A stretch of 64,000 bases of DNA. Origin: DAIDJD01 sp035485275 (GTDB lineage: Bacteria > Oederibacteriota > JAJYGY01 > DAIDJD01). Below, one piece after another: positions 52,246 through 61,900 of the stretch. Location of the stretch: contig DATHOE010000047.1 in NCBI GenBank assembly GCA_035485275.1, positions 110,226 to 174,225 on the forward strand, given 5' to 3'. Under the pieces are notes generated by a model that ran no database searches, was not told where the DNA came from, and was given only the letters and a program-made list of their open reading frames with translations. Numbering within the stretch: the stretch's first letter is position 1; the number at the start of each line of letters is the position of its first letter. The position numbers were made by a program, and so were the translations under genes.

Positions 52246-52773
52246 CTACTCCGCCAACTCGCGCCCAAGCCATTCCTTAGCTTCTTTCACCGCTTGTTCG
52301 AGCCTCTGGCGATTCTCCATACGCGCCTGGTCCCAGTGGGTCACTGACTGATTCCCTGTTGTGAAAACCCCCAACTCAATCGGGCCGTCAGGCGTGTTAT
52401 CGTCGAAGTACCCCATTTCTAAAAACTGCTGAAAGGTTCGCAAAACCTCTTCTATAACCCATTCCTTACGACTCGAAGACTTTTCGCCACCTTCCCATGC
52501 TTCCACGAGCTGTGCCCACGACCGAGCCGATATGCTGTCTCGGAGCCTTAAAAGCATGGACCTAGGGACGCCGTAAAAGGCGTTCCTTTTCATCTCAAAC
52601 GGAAGCTCCCGTAGCCAACGTTCCAAAGCGCGTGGTGTGCACCGTAGCACGGTCTTGGTGAACTCGATTTCCAGTTCGGCCAAACTCCTATACTTCCATG
52701 CCCCGCTAGCTTCAATTTGGGTGACACGTGCTTCTAGTTCCCCCAACCGTCGTATGACCTGGTCCTCTTCCAT
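52246..52773 (-). CDS. Hypothetical 175-residue protein
   Basis: No recognised domain. Starting at ATG 52773 (strong AGGAGG upstream), the protein opens with a charged coiled-coil-like region (QVIRRLGELEARVTQIEAS) and contains several tryptophans in RALERWLRELPFE and RSWAQLVEAWEGG. The C-terminus is helical and acidic (KEAKEWLGRELAE). The longer open frame toward 52932 lacks a ribosome site and would cross the divergent XRE gene. It may be regulated with the divergent regulator at 52891. Confidence 0.5.
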   Translation of the reverse strand: MEEDQVIRRLGELEARVTQIEASGAWKYRSLAELEIEFTKTVLRCTPRALERWLRELPFEMKRNAFYGVPRSMLLRLRDSISARSWAQLVEAWEGGEKSSSRKEWVIEEVLRTFQQFLEMGYFDDNTPDGPIELGVFTTGNQSVTHWDQARMENRQRLEQAVKEAKEWLGRELAE

Positions 52774-52880
52774 GGTTCCTCCTGAAGCAAAAGGGAGACC
52801 ATCCGCAGGGTAACCGCCCGACACGAAACCACAGCCAAAAATTACTCTATAGGAAACTATACCACGGCCCGGAAATGTTA

Positions 52881-52904
52881 GCGTCGATATATGGGAATCG
52901 ACGC
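52881..52904. promoter_or_regulatory. 8-bp inverted repeat spanning the XRE start codon
   Basis: GCGTCGAT (52881-52888) and ATCGACGC (52897-52904) are exact reverse complements around an 8-bp spacer. The ATG of the regulator (52891) is within it. A Cro-like autoregulatory site that would block its own transcription or translation is the simplest reading. Confidence 0.55.
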
Positions 52905-53094
52905 CAAAGTCGCTAAGAACATTCGCTTGCACCTCAAGAAACAGGGCCTGACGCAGGAAAAACTGGCCTACGAGGTAGGCATGAGCAAAGGCTACCTTTC
53001 AAACTTCTTGAACGGCAAGAAAGGCATAAGTTTAGCGACCTTACAGAAACTCGCGACAGGCCTCCAAGTGCCCCTCAAAGAGCTTATCCCTTGA
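52891..53094 (+). CDS. Cro/CI-type HTH regulator
   Basis: 67-residue protein made almost entirely of the XRE helix-turn-helix: KNIRLHLKKQGLTQEKLAYEVGMSKGYLSNFLNGKKGISLATLQKLATGLQVP. Typical of small phage or toxin-antitoxin regulators. It diverges from the 175-residue hypothetical gene and converges with the 390-residue gene, with only four bases between the two stops. An inverted repeat at its start suggests autoregulation. Confidence 0.88.
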   Translation: MGIDAKVAKNIRLHLKKQGLTQEKLAYEVGMSKGYLSNFLNGKKGISLATLQKLATGLQVPLKELIP

Positions 53095-53098
53095 ATGA

Positions 53099-54271
53099 TC
53101 ATCCGCCCGGAGAGGCGGTCGTGCAGCTCTCCTGATGTCTGAACCGCCCCGACTGTATTTTTAAGACAAATCGAAGCTTCCTACGAAACCATTGTCCGTT
53201 TATCAGCCCGAGCCTGTATCCGGATATGATCAGCCATCCCGCCCATAACTCGAGGAGAAATTCAATCCGACGAAAGAGACGTTCCCGGACAGCGGGCTTA
53301 GGAAAATCGCCAAGAATATGCGTCAAGAAATCATCGGGGGCTTCGAAAAACAAATCCCTCCTATCCTTGGCTTCAGCCAGCAAGCGATGGCGCCAGATGG
53401 TCCTATCATAGGCACTCACTTCAATCGAAAGCACCTCCGGCCCCTGAAGTTGGATACCAGTAACCGGAAAAAGCACGGGCTGCGAGAAATCCCGATTCGC
53501 CGTTATGACCGACCAAGATTCAAACACTTTCTTTCCAAGGGAGTTTTTGACAGCCAAGCATAACGGTATATTCGCGTATTTCCCCTCGATACCAAGAAAA
53601 ATGTAAAAGTCCTGGCATCGCCCGCTGCGGAACAACGAAAGCCGCTGGAGTGGTGTTGCGCATTCGAGCGCTTTATTGTGATCGAATCTCAAGGAACCGA
53701 AAACTCCGGCCCGCAGCACGCCGTTGGGTCGGGAGCCACCGCCCATTCCGGATTCGAACATTCCAAGCAGACCGCTCTCCTCACCGAAATCGTGTCCAAA
53801 TGGGAGAAGGGGTTGGGGCAGCAGGCCGAATAGGCCGTTCCGCCATTCCATGAATTGGTCCCTCTTTCTCCGGAAATTTTCGACTTCTTCCGGATAGATG
53901 AAAAATTTGAGCCGCCGATCCCGACCCGGATTTTTTATGATGCTTTCATAGTATCCGCAAAGGAGGTGTGCGAGCTCGAAGGCGGCTACGGCGATTCCGA
54001 GGCTCACCTCCGTCTCGTATTTTTGGCCCCTCCTCATGAACTTACTCGCGGTCTTCTCATCAACCCCCATGAGCCTCGCGATTTCTGGCACCGGCAGCAC
54101 GTAACAACCATTTTTTCTTTTTAGTCCTAGGATGGACCGAGACCATACCAAAAGTATGTTGACGGTCGGCCTTATCTGGACCGGCAAGTCCAGGATCGAA
54201 CTCAGGGTCTCATTTATCCTTTCCGGGGGCGGAGGATCCTTGGGACCGAATGTCTTATTCCTGGGGCTCAT
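53099..54271 (-). CDS. Hypothetical 390-residue protein with N-terminal HTH-like segment
   Basis: I do not recognise it. Residues about 55-85 (CYVLPVPEIARLMGVDEKTASKFMRRG) look like a helix-turn-helix with IARLMGVDEKTASKFMRRG as the recognition part. A coiled or helical region follows, then a Gly-rich loop (GMFESGMGGGSRPNG) and a C-terminal part containing RCQDFYIFLGIEGK, LSIEVSAYDRTIWRHRL and RRIEFLLELWAGWLIISGYRLG. Next to two recombinases it could be an excisionase-like or replication-linked protein, but that is a guess. It is divergent from the first recombinase. Confidence 0.5.
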   Translation of the reverse strand: MSPRNKTFGPKDPPPPERINETLSSILDLPVQIRPTVNILLVWSRSILGLKRKNGCYVLPVPEIARLMGVDEKTASKFMRRGQKYETEVSLGIAVAAFELAHLLCGYYESIIKNPGRDRRLKFFIYPEEVENFRRKRDQFMEWRNGLFGLLPQPLLPFGHDFGEESGLLGMFESGMGGGSRPNGVLRAGVFGSLRFDHNKALECATPLQRLSLFRSGRCQDFYIFLGIEGKYANIPLCLAVKNSLGKKVFESWSVITANRDFSQPVLFPVTGIQLQGPEVLSIEVSAYDRTIWRHRLLAEAKDRRDLFFEAPDDFLTHILGDFPKPAVRERLFRRIEFLLELWAGWLIISGYRLGLINGQWFRRKLRFVLKIQSGRFRHQESCTTASPGG

Positions 54272-54481
54272 CGCTTGCCTCCTTAGTTCTCCAAAGAGTA
54301 ATCAAATATAAGGGATAGCGGTTTCACCGGAAACGATTTTTTTATTCCGGGGAAACCATTTTTAGCGTCCGGTAAATCGTTATAACTTTCATTCAATGGA
54401 CTATCCTCCTTCTGCCTTTGGCCCGACCGACATGCCGGGGCCAGGGAAGTGGCATTCCACAATAAGCGCACCGGAGGCACT

Positions 54482-56062
54482 GTGACGGAACTCGACGGAC
54501 ATCTCATTAACCCATCGGCACCTCCGGGTGCGCGCTGGATCCATTCCGGCTTTGCCGCTGAAGAGCCGGCACACCTGAATTCCGACCCGGGAGCAACCGA
54601 TCGGCGATTTCCCAGCCTCGACTTCCAGTACGCACTCACCGACTTCGGCGAACGAACCGGGATGGCCATCGCCATGGGCGACACCTATGCCCCGCTCTCA
54701 CGCGACAACGTCACGTATTTGAAACACCTTTCGGAGTATGTGACCGCGGTCCAATTACCCTCCGACCTTGAAACCTGGCCGGATTCGGCATTTCTCGATG
54801 CGCTGCACTGGCTCCTACGGAACCGCAAATTCACCCCCGCCGTTTACGGGAAGATCCGCGAGTCCTTCACCGCTTTCGTGGTCCACCTTCTATCCAAGAA
54901 CCCTTCGCTCCCCTTCGATCCGGTTCTGCTGCAGGCCCTGCCTATCCAGATGTTGTCCCGCCGCATGGCCGAAAAACCGGTGGCCGGCGGGACGGGCTCT
55001 CTTCGCAACCCTTTCCACTCCGGAAAGAGGGCCAAATACGTCATGGACCTTTCCGGCCTCGGGACGAACCTCGCCGCCTTCCTCAAGCAGGCGGAAGAAT
55101 TCGTGGCCGATCTTCGTTTCACTAAAAGGGCGAGCTCGCCCAACACCGGAAAACGCTACGGCATCGGAGTCCGGCACCTGATACTCTTCCTGAAAAAGCA
55201 AGACCTGGATTTGACGCCCAGGCAAATCACCGAGCGCTTGTATAACGAGTTCGTGACGTACCAGCAGCTTGAGTTAGCCTTGGATCAGAGCACCATCGCC
55301 GGAAATTTCAACGCCTTGAGGCGGTTCTATAAGTACCTTGTGAAATCCCGGTATATCACCGAGCCGGAAAATGTTTTCCGTAACATCGAGGGTACCGGAA
55401 AGCCGAAGGGCCTCCCGCGCCCCATGCAATGCGCCGAGATCGAAAAGTTCCTCCAGACATTCAATACCGCCGATATACGCGAAAGACGTGACCTGGTTGT
55501 CTTCGAACTCATTTATGGATCCGGATTGCGGATTTCAGAGGCGGTTTCCGCCCGAGTAAACCAATTCATTTTCGATGAGATCGGATTGGGTTCTTCTGTG
55601 ACGGTCCGCGGTAAGGGAGGCAAGGTCCGGAAAGTCCCCCTCTCCGTTCCATTCGAAAATTTGCTTCGCTCCTGGATCTCCGATCTCGGCCTTACTCGCG
55701 ATTCCTATGTTTTCCCCAGCAGGAAGGTCAAGACCCCACATTACCGTGCGACCTCCTTCGAAAAGCGCTTCAAAATCTACCTTGAGAGGGCCGGTCTTGA
55801 TCCTCATTACAACCCCCACATGCTCCGACACAGTTTCGCGACGCACATGATGGATGGAGGGGCGGACCTTCGGTCACTCCAAGAGCTCCTCGGACATGCT
55901 TGCCTCGCCACCGTGGGGATCTACCTGCAGGTGTCAACGAAGCGGAAATACGAAGTCCACGCGAAGGCCCATCCGAGAAACCAGCCTAAACCCACCATCG
56001 GGCCATCCGATCCCGCCGTCTCGAACGTCCAGACTGCGTCCCCAATTAACCCAGTCCCTTGA
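54482..56062 (+). CDS. Tyrosine recombinase 1
   Basis: 526-residue integrase with a long N-terminal extension (about 220 residues), a SAM-like core-binding domain (about 200-300) and a C-terminal catalytic domain. Catalytic residues: Arg in YGSGLRISEAV, Lys in GKGGKVRKVPL, His/Arg in HMLRHSFATHMM, His in LLGHACLATVG, and Tyr in GIYLQV. GTG 54482 has GGAGG five bases upstream; the longer frame to 54449 has only a weak site. A second recombinase follows after 11 bases, so the two are one operon. Confidence 0.9.
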   Translation: MTELDGHLINPSAPPGARWIHSGFAAEEPAHLNSDPGATDRRFPSLDFQYALTDFGERTGMAIAMGDTYAPLSRDNVTYLKHLSEYVTAVQLPSDLETWPDSAFLDALHWLLRNRKFTPAVYGKIRESFTAFVVHLLSKNPSLPFDPVLLQALPIQMLSRRMAEKPVAGGTGSLRNPFHSGKRAKYVMDLSGLGTNLAAFLKQAEEFVADLRFTKRASSPNTGKRYGIGVRHLILFLKKQDLDLTPRQITERLYNEFVTYQQLELALDQSTIAGNFNALRRFYKYLVKSRYITEPENVFRNIEGTGKPKGLPRPMQCAEIEKFLQTFNTADIRERRDLVVFELIYGSGLRISEAVSARVNQFIFDEIGLGSSVTVRGKGGKVRKVPLSVPFENLLRSWISDLGLTRDSYVFPSRKVKTPHYRATSFEKRFKIYLERAGLDPHYNPHMLRHSFATHMMDGGADLRSLQELLGHACLATVGIYLQVSTKRKYEVHAKAHPRNQPKPTIGPSDPAVSNVQTASPINPVP

Positions 56063-56073
56063 GAGGATCTTCC

Positions 56074-57165
56074 ATGTTTATCGAAACGCAAATTACGACT
56101 CAACAGCTCCGCCAAAACGCCATTGTTGGGGCTTCCGTTGACGCAATGCGTTTAATGGATACCATCAAAATTCCGTCCCATTTGACACGCTTACGCGAAT
56201 TCCTGCCGCCGATCAAACACTACTTAGATGACCTTTCCACGAAGGCCAGACGGACACCCAAGACCGTGCTCAACTACGCTTACGACTTGAATGACTTCAC
56301 CACCGGCTACTTGGCGGGCGCCCGCAACCTTGATATACCGCCCGACAGCGTGGACGAACAGCTCGGAGAGGAGTATTGGCATTGGTTGAACGGCAAGGGC
56401 CTCTCTGTCGCCACCCAGGCCAGGCGTCTCACTGTGCTGCGGAGGTTTTACAAATGGATGTCAAAAAGGAGGCTTGTGCCCAAGGACGTAATGGCGAATC
56501 TCGAATGTCCGAAGGTACCCGAGGGGGAGCCGAAACCCTTCCACTACGACGAACTTGATCGGCTTTTCATGCAACCTCAAATCAACACGTTCACAGGGAT
56601 ACGGGACCTCTTGGCTATGGAAATCCTATACGGGTCCGGCGCCAGGCTCGACGAGCTGCTGCGGCTGCGATTCAAGGACTTCATCCTCGCGGGTTTGGAG
56701 GGAAGGCCATTCTTAAGCCTATTCGGGAAGGGACGGAAAACCAGGCTGGTGCCCCTTACCAGGCAAGCGGTTAAGGCCTTCCACCGGTACGTCCAAGTCC
56801 GCGGCCTGGGGTCCCCGGAGGCGCCCGTTTTCATGAGCAAATGGGGAACGCGAATGCAGGACCGCACGTTCCAACACCGAATGGAGGTCATGGGAAAGGC
56901 GGCGAACGTCAACTACCCGTCTTGCCACAGATTCCGTCATTCTTTCGCGACCCATATGCTGGTGAACGGATGTCCGCTGGAGGTCCTTTCCCAGCTTATG
57001 GGCCATGAGTCCCTGGACGTGACTAGGCTTTATTGCAAGCTCCTGCCTATCGAAGCGTTCAGGGCATACGGAAATGCGGCGATCCGCGAAAAGATCAGAG
57101 TACGGCGTGACCTTGATGAACCCGCCGTCTTCATCGAAGGACTGGGTGAGCCAGCGACCATGTAA
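56074..57165 (+). CDS. Tyrosine recombinase 2
   Basis: 363-residue integrase: Arg in YGSGARLDELLRLR, Lys in GKGRKTRLVPLT, His/Arg in HRFRHSFATHML, His in LMGHESLDVT, and nucleophile Tyr in RLYCKL. The N-terminal domain has the phage_int_SAM pattern (TVLNYAYDLNDFTTGYLAG). AGAGGAT lies before the ATG; an in-frame TTG at 56059 is an alternative. Tandem tyrosine recombinases occur in Tn554-like and RIT-type elements, where two or three act together in strand exchange. The candidate attR begins about 270 bases downstream. Confidence 0.9.
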   Translation: MFIETQITTQQLRQNAIVGASVDAMRLMDTIKIPSHLTRLREFLPPIKHYLDDLSTKARRTPKTVLNYAYDLNDFTTGYLAGARNLDIPPDSVDEQLGEEYWHWLNGKGLSVATQARRLTVLRRFYKWMSKRRLVPKDVMANLECPKVPEGEPKPFHYDELDRLFMQPQINTFTGIRDLLAMEILYGSGARLDELLRLRFKDFILAGLEGRPFLSLFGKGRKTRLVPLTRQAVKAFHRYVQVRGLGSPEAPVFMSKWGTRMQDRTFQHRMEVMGKAANVNYPSCHRFRHSFATHMLVNGCPLEVLSQLMGHESLDVTRLYCKLLPIEAFRAYGNAAIREKIRVRRDLDEPAVFIEGLGEPATM

Positions 57166-57665
57166 TCAGATTTTTTCCGCATCGCTCCGGTCGGCCGCTC
57201 TTGCTCCCGCAAAAGCGGCCGAACCGTTGTAGGTCCGCTTGTCGTATAACTATTTCTCATCAGCATTACCTGTTTTGGGGTGTCAAAGACCAAGCGGTCG
57301 AATGGCCGCGACCATGCATTTGCAATGGATTTTAAGTGAGTGAAGCGGATTTCTAACGTTTTACCGGAAGTCAAAATTTGAAAAAATGCAGAATTAGAAA
57401 AACCATTATTATATAAAGTGATTTCGAATTACGTATAAGCGATCATCACTTTCATGCGGTGCCTCAATAAGGCCGGGACAGACTATTCCTATGATCTATA
57501 CGGCCATTCTGACACAAAAGTTAGAACTTGAATCCAGATAAATTGGTCGAGCTCGGCCCTCCATGCCAAGATACCCCATCCAATATATTTCATATTGTGG
57601 AACAAACTTTGACGGAGCCGCCTTCGGCGCCGCCAAAGTCTCCATGACGTTCCTTGCGCAGCGGC
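57166..57665. other. Recombinase-side intergenic region with hairpin and attR-like repeat
   Basis: Contains a hairpin with 9-bp arms (57191-57199 and 57214-57222, GC-rich, no T-tract), which may terminate the recombinase transcript or be part of a recombination site, then an AT-rich stretch, then the right repeat (57436-57523). The remainder up to 57665 shows no gene. Confidence 0.6.
57436..57523. repeat. Right copy of island-flanking direct repeat (candidate attR), with radical SAM 5' remnant
   Basis: Matches 36488-36576 in the same orientation (12 differences in 89 positions, one gap; 23-bp perfect core 57481-57503). On the minus strand it begins with ATG AAA GTG ATG ATC GCT TAT then ACG TAA (57455-57429), that is MKVMIAY followed by a stop, while the intact gene reads MKVMIAYPP. 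Homology ends at codon 7, so this is a truncated 5' end of a radical SAM gene. Confidence 0.75.
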
Positions 57666-58670
57666 CTACAAAAAGAGGTACTCCAAGCGCACTCCGAAGA
57701 CATTGACGTCCTCGTTCACCGTGGTCGTGCTGTTGGTGGGATTCGCGGGATATGCGTAGGACCTGTTCGAGTAGACGTCATTGGCGTAGGTAAGGGATCC
57801 CACCAGGACCCTGGGAACGAAATGGAAGTTCAAGGCGGCGTTGAACGCTATCTCGTTGCCGCCTCCGACAACGAAGCCAGCCCCCGTGTTCTGGTTCTGG
57901 CCGGTGTAGCCGCCGTTCCAATACCCGGTGACGCCGGCGTTGAGGGAAAACCGTCTCGTGAAACGGGTCTGGGTGTTCAAGCCGAAGCTGTTCTGCACGT
58001 AGGATCCGTAGTCCGTGGTCGTGCCGTCCGCGTTCGTCGTGTCCCTCTCGCCCAGATAGTTGGCCAGGTATTCCCAATAAAGGGTGAAATCCGGGCTCAC
58101 CCAGCTGAGAGCCGTGCCCAAGCTCGCGCTCTCGCCGCCGCGGCCGTTCGTTCCGTCTTCCGTGGGTGAAGCCGCCTGGTCCTCGAAGAGGTTCGGGGAG
58201 TAGCTGAGGATCCAGTCCCAATTGAAGTGCCCTTGCGCATCATAGCCCTCGTCCTCGTCCACAACCCGCCAGGTGGCTCCCACGGTAGGGTCCACGGGGC
58301 CCTGGGAATAGGTCGTTTCGGAGGGGCCGTTGACGGGCGTCGTCGTGTCCTCCTGCAGGACCAGGGTGTCGCCCAGCCTCAGGGCCAGGTCGTCCGTGAG
58401 GCCGAAGGAAAAAGTCTGAGCCCATTGGTTGGACGAGATGACCCTGGTATCCCTGGTATGGGAAAGGTAATTTTCGGTGCCTTCATTGGTGTCGGCGTTG
58501 ACATAGGAGCTTGTCCCCATGATCTCCCCCTGCCACGGCAGGAAGGAGGGATCCGAGAGCACACGGAGATCGTATTGCGCCGCCGGCAGCCCTGGAACGG
58601 CGAAAAAGACGAGGGCCAGGAATACGCCTGCGCGACGGCGGCAGGAACTTCCATCCGGGACATGCGGCAT
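57666..58670 (-). CDS. Outer-membrane beta-barrel protein
   Basis: 334-residue secreted protein. Signal peptide from ATG 58670 (MPHVPDGSSCRRRAGVFLAL... cleaving near PA-AQYDL). The mature chain alternates hydrophobic/aromatic strands (TFSFGLTDDLALRLGDTL, FNWDWILSYSPNL, FTLYWEYLANYLG, IAFNAALNFHFVPRVLVGSL) with long Asn/Gly/Thr loops and ends FGVRLEYLFL, with the strand-terminal aromatic typical of barrels. About 12-14 strands. Ligand unknown. It stands alone, downstream of the giant secreted protein gene on the same strand. Confidence 0.75.
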   Translation of the reverse strand: MPHVPDGSSCRRRAGVFLALVFFAVPGLPAAQYDLRVLSDPSFLPWQGEIMGTSSYVNADTNEGTENYLSHTRDTRVISSNQWAQTFSFGLTDDLALRLGDTLVLQEDTTTPVNGPSETTYSQGPVDPTVGATWRVVDEDEGYDAQGHFNWDWILSYSPNLFEDQAASPTEDGTNGRGGESASLGTALSWVSPDFTLYWEYLANYLGERDTTNADGTTTDYGSYVQNSFGLNTQTRFTRRFSLNAGVTGYWNGGYTGQNQNTGAGFVVGGGNEIAFNAALNFHFVPRVLVGSLTYANDVYSNRSYAYPANPTNSTTTVNEDVNVFGVRLEYLFL

Positions 58671-58983
58671 AGGGCACCCTGAATTTAGACGAAGGCCCTG
58701 GCGGCTCCAAGGCCGGTTCGTGGGACTAAGCTGCATCTATAGAAGGTGCTTGGCCGGGAAAAATTCCGCACAATCTTGGATTACCTTAAACAGCGTTACT
58801 GTCAGAAGGGCTTGTCAAAGAGTCCCGACTTCCGCGTGCAAAAATCGTTGGAACTCCCCGATTATAACACCGGGATCTTGAAATTCAAATAATCAGAGAA
58901 ACGCTTCAATCCGCGGGCCTTCGCCGGAGCAGGCGGCTTCACGCGGGGCTCCCGGCACCGGACAGGCCGCCCCCCATGGTCCG
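58671..58983. other. Gap between two secreted-protein genes, about 310 bp
   Basis: Holds the leader and promoter region of the outer-membrane protein gene and the 3' flank of the giant protein. A GC-rich part (58915-58980) and a less GC-rich part (58740-58900) are visible; no repeat, terminator or gene found. Confidence 0.5.
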
Positions 58984-61900
58984 TCAGAACCCGGTGTCCC
59001 CCGTCCCTTGGGTGAGGGTGAAGCCCGTGGCGGAATTGAGCAGGGGCCCCAGGGTCGAGTTGCTGACCGTCGAGTTGGTGAAGGTCACGCTGCCGGTGGT
59101 CCCGCTGTAGACCTGGAGGCCGTAGGTCCCGGAATTCAGGATCTGCTCGGTCGTGAAGGTGCCCAGGGCCCCGTCCGTGCCGTAGAACAGGAAGCCCATG
59201 TACTGCGAGTTTTCCACGGTATTGCCGGTCAGGTTGAAGGTCCCCAGGGTGCCGCTGTTGCCCCAGAACTCCATGCCCCCCGAGATCCCTCCGTCCCAGA
59301 TGCCGCCGCAGCGGTTGAGCGTGTTGCCCGTGATCGTCGTCGTGTTCTGGAAGGGATAGATGGGGGTGAACCCGTTCTCCACGAGGATGCCCGCCGCGTC
59401 GAGGGTGTCGGCGACGTAGTTGTCAGCGATGTTGTAGGCGCCGCCTCCGTAGACCGCGATGCCGTCGGCGCGCCAGGGGAGCTGGATGGTGTTGTAGGTG
59501 GCGGAGTCGCCGTTTTGCTCCGCGTAACTGTTCTCGTTGGTGCTCCAGAAGGCGATGGAATCGTCCCCGGTGTAGCGCAGGCTGCACTGGGTCACGGTGC
59601 AGTTGACCGCGCCGTCGTTCATGTTCACGCCGTCGGCGAAGAGGTCGCGGAAACGGCAGCCGGTGATGGTCGTCCCGTTGGCTGCGGCGTTGTTGCCCAG
59701 GGCGTTCTGCCCCACCCAGTAGCCGGCCTTCTCGTGCTCCACCCAGATGTTTGTAAGGCTGCAGCCCGTCCCGCCCTCGTAATAGAAGCCCGAGTTGGAG
59801 TTGGCGTCATAGCGGTTGGTGCAGCCGCCCTGGATGCAGAAATTGTTGAACACGTCGTTGCTGGTGCCGACGTTGAAGCCCAGGTAGTAGCCGGAGCCGT
59901 TGTTGGTTCCGCTGGTGAGGGTCGAGTACCACATGCCCGCGCCCGCGATGGTGGTGCCGGCGGGGACCGTGAAGTTAGCGTTCCTCGTGTTGGAGCAGTA
60001 GAAGGTGCCGGCCGGGATCCAGACCTTGGTCTGGGCGTTGATGCAGTTCTGGATGTCCTGGGCGCTGTCGTTGACGCCCGTCGGATCGGCGTTGTAGCCG
60101 GCCGCGGTGATGGAGGTGTAGCCGGCGGGCATGCTGATCGGGGCCCCGACCAGCTCCAGGTCGATGAAGTCGATGACGCAGTTCGTGTCCCCCGCCTCCT
60201 TCTCCAGGGTGATCGTCGACCCGGCCGGGATCGTGGCGGGCGGGGCGCCGCTGCCCAGGAGCGCGTGCATCTCGTCGTAGAGATGGAAGGCCGCGCCATC
60301 CCCGGAATTGGTGTCGTACCCGGTGATGGGGCTGGAGGTGGGCCAGGCCCCGTAGAACCATTGGTAGGCCGAGGTCAGGCTCAGTTTCTGGGTGAAGGTT
60401 GTGACGCTCGGGCCGCTGACGATGCAGCTCAGGGTGGTGCTTCCGCTGCCGGCCGGCACGTTGTAACGCACCACGATGGCGTTGCAGGCGGCCGAGGTGG
60501 TCCACTTGATGGTCTGCCCTGTGGTGTTGAGCTGCACCGCTTCCCTGCCCGAGGCTTCCGCGGCGAGCTCGACGGTCTCGCTGTTGGAGAGGGTGGCGCC
60601 GCTCCAGGTCTGCTCATAGGTGGCCGGGCTGGAGCTGTTGCCGATCAGGGTGCCGGTGTAGGTGCCGGCCTCCGCCTCGTACTCGGTGTAGGGCAGCGTG
60701 GCCCCCACCACCGCCGTGGGCGAGGGCGTCACCACCGGCGTGTTGGAGGGAGTCGCGGAGGGCGTCACCCCGGGGCAGGAGCAGGTGGCGCCCGTGGCGG
60801 GCACGCCCGAGTTCAGGTCCGGCACCCCTGCGGAGCTGTACTGGCACACCGGCAGGCCGTTTTCGTACAGCATCCAGTGCGGGTTGGAGTAGTAGGTCCC
60901 GGCCGTGTAGTAGGTCCCACCGGCTCCGTCGCTGCCGCTGGCGCCGCTCTCCAGACCGGAATAGTTGTCGCAGCCGGTGTCGAAGACGGTCGCCCCGACC
61001 GTGCTGTTGACCAGCTGCCAGAAAGGATTGGCGGCCGTGGTCCCGGCCAGGATGTAGCCGCCGCCCGACGGGATGGTCCCGCTGGTCGAGAAGCCGAAGG
61101 TCACCATGTGGTAGGAGCCGGATGTGGAGACCGCGGCCGTGCCGGTGACGCCGGCGGTGGGCGCCTGCAGGGACCCCGCGGCGCTGTAGATCATGCTGCG
61201 GTAATTGTTCCCGCCCCAGGCCCCCAGAGTGTCGTCGCTGCTGAACCAACCGACGATGGTCAAGGTGTTGACGTTCACGGGCGTGGAGGGGTTGTTGTTC
61301 TCGATCTTGAACATCACGTCTTCATACTGCGGGTACTGGGCGCTGCTGCCCGTGCAGGGGTTGTTGACGTCGATGTTGCCCACGCTGATCTGCATGTCGA
61401 GCTCGTCGGTCGTGGCGCAGGTCCCCGGGATGGTGGTGAAGGTCTCCGTCGGCGTGGCTGAGGGCGAAGGCGTGGCCGTCCGGCTGGCCGTCACGCTCGG
61501 CGAGGGGCTGGGCGACGGCGTCCGGCTGGGGCTCGGGGAGGGGGTGCGGGTCGGGCTGGAGCTCGGCGAAACCGTCGGGCTGCCGGTCGGCGAGGCCGTC
61601 GGGGTCGCCGACGGGGTCCAAGTCAGCGTCGCATTGGCCGTGAAGGTCTGGGTCGGGCTACGCGTCGTGGTCGGCGAGGGCGTCGGGGAACGCGTGACGC
61701 TGGCCGTTCCCGTGGAACTCGGCGTGGCGCTCGGCGAGGGCGTCGTGCTGCGGGACGGGCTGGGTGTGGGGCTCGGCGTCACGCTCTGCGACGGAGTCCG
61801 GGTGGCGGAGCTCGACCCCGTGGGCGAGACCGTCGCCGTCGCGTTGGGCGTGTCGGTCCAGGTCTGGCTGAGCGTCGCGCTGGCCGAGGGCGAAGCGCTG

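Noticed and set aside
59008..61461. 817-codon rightward open frame
   Set aside because: Antisense of the glucanase-like gene; valine/glycine-rich low-complexity translation without a domain.
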